This document shows positions 31,641 to 34,387 of a DNA stretch of 34,387 nt, piece after piece (position 1 is the first letter of the stretch; each line of letters opens with the position of its first letter). The stretch covers positions 1 to 34,387 of the forward strand of contig DASXUJ010000137.1 in NCBI GenBank assembly GCA_036504895.1, written 5' to 3'. Below the pieces are notes generated by a model. It was not told the DNA's origin. It ran no database searches and saw only the letters and a program-made list of their open reading frames with translations. The translations under genes were made by a program, and so were the position numbers. Source of the DNA: Syntrophorhabdaceae bacterium (GTDB lineage: Bacteria; Desulfobacterota; Syntrophorhabdia; Syntrophorhabdales; Syntrophorhabdaceae).

Positions 31641-32510
31641 TCATTCATCAGGGCCGTAACTCTTTTCCACGACCGCGCCTGCAGCCGGCTTTTTCATACG
31701 GGCCTCCACGAACCAGTCTATCAGCTTTCGGGCCACGCTTATCCTCCCGGGAATGCGGGGCAGCTGGTCCGGATCGAACCATGCCGCTTCCTCTATCTCG
31801 ACGCCGTCGATCGCGATCTCACCGCTCTCGTAATCGGCGGTAAAGGCTATCATGAGCGAATCGGGGAAAGGCCATGGCTGGCTTCCGAAGTACCGTATAT
31901 TCTTGACCTTTATTCCAACCTCTTCTTCGATCTCCCTCATCACGGTCTCTTCCAGTGATTCTCCCGGCTCCACAAAGCCGGCAAGCACGCTGTACATCCG
32001 TTCGGCAAAACGAGTTGCCCTCGCAAGGAGGACCTTACCCTCCTTTTGGACCAGCACAATCACTGCCGGGGAAATTCGGGGAAAAACAGTATGTCCGCAT
32101 CGGGGGCACTCTTTTGCAATGACCTCGGCCTTGTTTACTGTCTCGGAGCCGCACCGCCCGCAGTAATGCTCGTTCTTCTCCCATTCAAGGAGGTGGATGG
32201 CCCTCATGGCGATTTTATGGGTCAACCCATCGATGCGGCCGTAGAGGGACCTGAGACCGTGCCATGATCCTCCCGCGGGAGCCTCGCCGCCCCCGGCTTC
32301 CACACCATAACAGGGCACCCCGTCGAGAATTCCGATGAACCTCTCGGACACGGGATCGACTCCCAGGTCCCGGGAGTCTTTCACGAGCGGCACCGCAAGG
32401 GCTTCGCCATTTATAATTAGCAGCATCTTCCGGTCTCTGAAAATGAACCGCCATCCTGCTTCAGTTGCATCGTGAGTTCCCTGTGCAGAAGGTAAAAACC
32501 GGCCGTCCAT
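31641..32510 (-). CDS. nudC: NAD+ diphosphatase / NADH pyrophosphatase
   Basis: Nudix hydrolase that splits NAD(H) (or NAD caps on RNA) into nicotinamide mononucleotide and AMP, 289 residues. The zinc ribbon YCGRCG ... CPRCG is near residues 116-138. The Nudix box runs from GFVEPGESLEET to MREIEEEVG. The NudC-specific SQPWPFPDSLM motif (QPWPFPxS) is just behind it. All diagnostic features are intact. The N-terminal extension to ATG 32510 is consistent with the usual length, but no clear ribosome binding site is visible there, so the exact start is open. Confidence 0.94.
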   Translation of the reverse strand: MDGRFLPSAQGTHDATEAGWRFIFRDRKMLLIINGEALAVPLVKDSRDLGVDPVSERFIGILDGVPCYGVEAGGGEAPAGGSWHGLRSLYGRIDGLTHKIAMRAIHLLEWEKNEHYCGRCGSETVNKAEVIAKECPRCGHTVFPRISPAVIVLVQKEGKVLLARATRFAERMYSVLAGFVEPGESLEETVMREIEEEVGIKVKNIRYFGSQPWPFPDSLMIAFTADYESGEIAIDGVEIEEAAWFDPDQLPRIPGRISVARKLIDWFVEARMKKPAAGAVVEKSYGPDE

Positions 32511-32587
32511 ACCGTAAATTACATGACAGAAAGATCAAAAGTCAAGGAATTGTGCGGCAGCGCCGCCCGGCGAAGGCAGAGGGGCAA

Positions 32588-32617
32588 TTAATTGTATTTG
32601 ATTCATAAATATATAAT
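32588..32617 (+). promoter_or_regulatory. Possible promoter of the parA-like operon
   Basis: TTAATT (32588-32593), 18 bases, and a perfect TATAAT (32612-32617) in a locally AT-rich stretch 86 bases before the ParA start. Confidence 0.45.
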
Positions 32618-32703
32618 CTCAGGACTAAAAATGGTAGAATAGGAAGGGTGGGGTTCGCAGGAAAATCGGTATACATACTTTCAGACGGGAAATAGGGGGC
32701 AGC

Positions 32704-33477
32704 ATGAGGGTTATAGCAGTCATCAATCAAAAGGGAGGAGTGGGCAAGACGACCGCCACGGTCAATGTGGGCAGAGGTCTCTCCCTGCTGGGCAAGAAAG
32801 TGATGCTCATCGATATGGACCCCCAATCGCACATGACTTATTCCCTTGGAGTGCAGGCACACGAATTGGGTAAATCTATTTACGACCTCCTTAAAGGGGA
32901 GGCGTCACTGGCCGATGTCACACTGACCATGAATAACCATAAGAATCTGAAAATCATCCCCTCCACTCTCGATCTGTCCGGGGCTGAAATTGAGCTCGCC
33001 TCCGTGCCCGGAAGAGAGTCGATCCTGAAAGAATGCCTGAAAGGGATAAAAGGAATTGATTTCGTCCTGATGGATTGCCCTCCCGGGCTGGGGCTCCTTA
33101 CTCTAAATGCCCTCACCACCGCAAAGGAGCTGTTCATTTGCCTCCAGACAGAATACCTCGCCCTCCAGGGGATAGGCAAACTGATGGAGACGGTGGAGAT
33201 CGTACGGAAAAGGCTCAACAGGAACCTTGGCGTCTCAGGGATCATCTGCACCAGGTTTGACAGGAGAAAGAAACTCAACAGGGAAGTAGTCCATAAAATA
33301 AAGGAATATTTCGGCGAAACGGTTTTCAGGACAATGATAAGGGAAAATGTCGCGATTGCAGAGGCGCCGACCAAGGGTCTCCCCATATTCGATTATGCGC
33401 CGAAAAGCAATGGTGCGGCGGACTATATGAGCCTGTGCAAAGAGATCATTAAGAGGGGAGGATCTGATGGGAAATAA
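32704..33477 (+). CDS. ParA/Soj-family ATPase, orphan
   Basis: Deviant Walker ATPase of 257 residues that starts directly with MRVIAVINQKGGVGKTTATVN (deviant Walker A with the signature Lys). It continues with the A' motif VMLIDMDPQSHMTYSLG and Walker B VLMDCPPGLGLLTLNAL, and ends in typical ParA helices. No N-terminal DNA-binding domain is present, so it is the short Soj/chromosomal type. No parB, gid or parS-like site was noticed nearby. The ATPase is therefore more likely one of the orphan ParAs that position other cargos (chemosensory arrays, secretion or membrane complexes). It overlaps the next gene by 11 bases. Confidence 0.93.
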   Translation: MRVIAVINQKGGVGKTTATVNVGRGLSLLGKKVMLIDMDPQSHMTYSLGVQAHELGKSIYDLLKGEASLADVTLTMNNHKNLKIIPSTLDLSGAEIELASVPGRESILKECLKGIKGIDFVLMDCPPGLGLLTLNALTTAKELFICLQTEYLALQGIGKLMETVEIVRKRLNRNLGVSGIICTRFDRRKKLNREVVHKIKEYFGETVFRTMIRENVAIAEAPTKGLPIFDYAPKSNGAADYMSLCKEIIKRGGSDGK

Positions 33478-34090
33478 ACCGCTCCTTACGGAAAGTAAAC
33501 TGAGCTGGATTCGTGATACGACTGCGGAAGCGCCTGCGAAGGCAGATCGCCGAGATGATTCTTCGAGGGAGGAGGAGGCCAAGGCCCCGAAAGAACCTGT
33601 GAGATCGGCGCCCGAACCTGTAAAACAGACACTGCAGGATAATCCGCCGGCCTACAGAGGTGTCGGGCAAGGGCCGATAAGCAGGACATCCGAACAGCCC
33701 GACAAGGCGGAAGCCCCTTTGTCCGGCCGCAGGACTACCGGCCAGCAGGCCCCCGGGCAGGCCCATATGAGACAGGCCCAGCCGCCCGGAATGAGGCAGG
33801 AGGGTCTTTACGAGGATGGGGCAGAAAACGAGCCGTTGAGTGCCAGGCCAAAAAGACCCGGCATGGTGCATTACTGGCTTGCCCTTGTGGCCCTCATATG
33901 CGTCGCCGTCACCGTTCCCGAACGCTATGGCGCTCTCATCTTCCTCGGTTTCATTTTTGTGATTCTCATCGAGATATCTTACCGAGTGGGCCAGCACTAT
34001 TACCAGGCACGAACAAACGCGGAAGCGCTGAGGAGAATACTCCAATCACTGAGGCAGGGCGAGAAATGCGACAGGCAGGGACCCCGATGA
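33467..34090 (+). CDS. Proline- and glutamine-rich membrane protein coupled to ParA
   Basis: Unknown protein of 207 residues. A long low-complexity hydrophilic part (about residues 1-130) is rich in Pro, Ala, Glu, Gln and Arg and probably disordered. It is followed by two close hydrophobic segments (YWLALVALICVAVTV and ALIFLGFIFVILIEISY) and a basic tail. The ATG overlaps the parA end, with GAGGGGAGG before it, so translation is coupled. A disordered, cytosolic arm attached to the membrane and produced with an orphan ParA would suit a tether or cargo adaptor, which is inference. No homologue is recognised. Confidence 0.75.
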   Translation: MGNKPLLTESKLSWIRDTTAEAPAKADRRDDSSREEEAKAPKEPVRSAPEPVKQTLQDNPPAYRGVGQGPISRTSEQPDKAEAPLSGRRTTGQQAPGQAHMRQAQPPGMRQEGLYEDGAENEPLSARPKRPGMVHYWLALVALICVAVTVPERYGALIFLGFIFVILIEISYRVGQHYYQARTNAEALRRILQSLRQGEKCDRQGPR

Positions 34091-34096
34091 TCCGAC

Positions 34097-34127
34097 GGCG
34101 GGCCCTCATGTCCGGGCCGCCTTTTTT
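34097..34127 (+). terminator. Intrinsic terminator of the parA operon
   Basis: GGCGGGCCC (34097-34105) pairs with GGGCCGCC (34114-34121) with one bulged G, and six T follow at 34122-34127. It lies six bases after the stop codon of the membrane-protein gene. Confidence 0.88.
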
Positions 34128-34172
34128 AAGCACATGTGTGGTCCATTAAAGATAAATATTACGGAGGTGGCT

Positions 34173-34387
34173 ATGAAAATTGATTTGACTCCGGAACAAT
34201 TCGAGCTTTTGCTGAAGGCCGTCTATCTCGGTGGGTGGATGGTGAAATCCGCTGAAGATGATTCGGCTGAAACCGATTTCGATGATATGGAGGGTTATAT
34301 CCTCTCCCTCGCGAAGGATTTCGGCCTCGATCGTTATGTGGAGTACGATGATGAGCAGAAAAGATACTTCCCCTCCAAAGAACTCGA
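34173..34387 (+). CDS. Unknown small acidic protein, 3' end outside window
   Basis: An open frame from ATG 34173 to the window end, with ACGGAGGTGG just before it. The visible 71 residues start MKIDLTPEQFELLLKAVYLGGWMVKSAED and are strongly acidic (SAETDFDDMEGYILSLAKDFGLD). No signal peptide is present. I recall short conserved hypothetical proteins with this DLTPEQFE...YLGxWM start but know no function. Confidence 0.75.
   Translation, partial: MKIDLTPEQFELLLKAVYLGGWMVKSAEDDSAETDFDDMEGYILSLAKDFGLDRYVEYDDEQKRYFPSKEL

Overview
The window is a gene-dense, roughly 55-60% GC bacterial chromosome segment with short intergenic gaps, strong AGGAGG-type ribosome binding sites and many ATGA overlaps. 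The gene set points to a Desulfobacterota (old Deltaproteobacteria) anaerobe, perhaps near Syntrophorhabdus or Geobacter. It includes a nine-haem secreted cytochrome, a regulatory PTS cluster with HPr kinase and RapZ, a V4R-domain protein next to a hybrid histidine kinase, and a standalone Cache-domain protein. The taxon is inferred from gene content only. No rRNA, tRNA, CRISPR array, transposase or phage gene was seen.

Layout. 1-4228 (+): a MacAB/Lol-like export operon of adaptor (5' end outside the window), ATPase and two FtsX-type permeases. 4319-6292 (+): a nine-haem cytochrome c with its own promoter and terminator. 6503-6943 (+): an Rrf2-family regulator with three cysteines. 6987-14497 (-): a long operon read as hpf, ptsN, hprK, rapZ, EIIA-Man, HPr, enzyme I, metK and a PfkB kinase. 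It is a regulatory phosphotransferase chain without any sugar permease in the window.

14774-21398 (+) is the most interesting part. A promoter drives a complete yybP-ykoY (Mn2+-sensing) riboswitch with an overlapping intrinsic terminator. Behind it lie a small secreted protein, a CzcC/CzcB/CzcA-type heavy-metal RND efflux system and a PII-like protein that lacks the uridylylation tyrosine. The arrangement implies a manganese-induced (or other divalent-metal-induced) tripartite efflux pump with a nucleotide-sensing PII partner. I do not know of a described system with this combination.

21418-24394 (-): hybrid histidine kinase, V4R protein and secreted sCache protein. 24633-25752 (+): an FMN reductase behind a perfect inverted repeat, and a DUF5661-like protein. 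25754-26014: degenerate 17-nt repeats and hairpins. 26033-29271 (-): a TPP enzyme, a metallo-beta-lactamase-fold hydrolase and an orphan DppC-type permease. 29481-30666 (+): a PAC2 protein and a tiny membrane peptide. 30653-32510 (-): a zinc alcohol dehydrogenase and NudC. 32704-34387 (+): an orphan ParA, a proline-rich membrane protein and the start of an unknown small protein.
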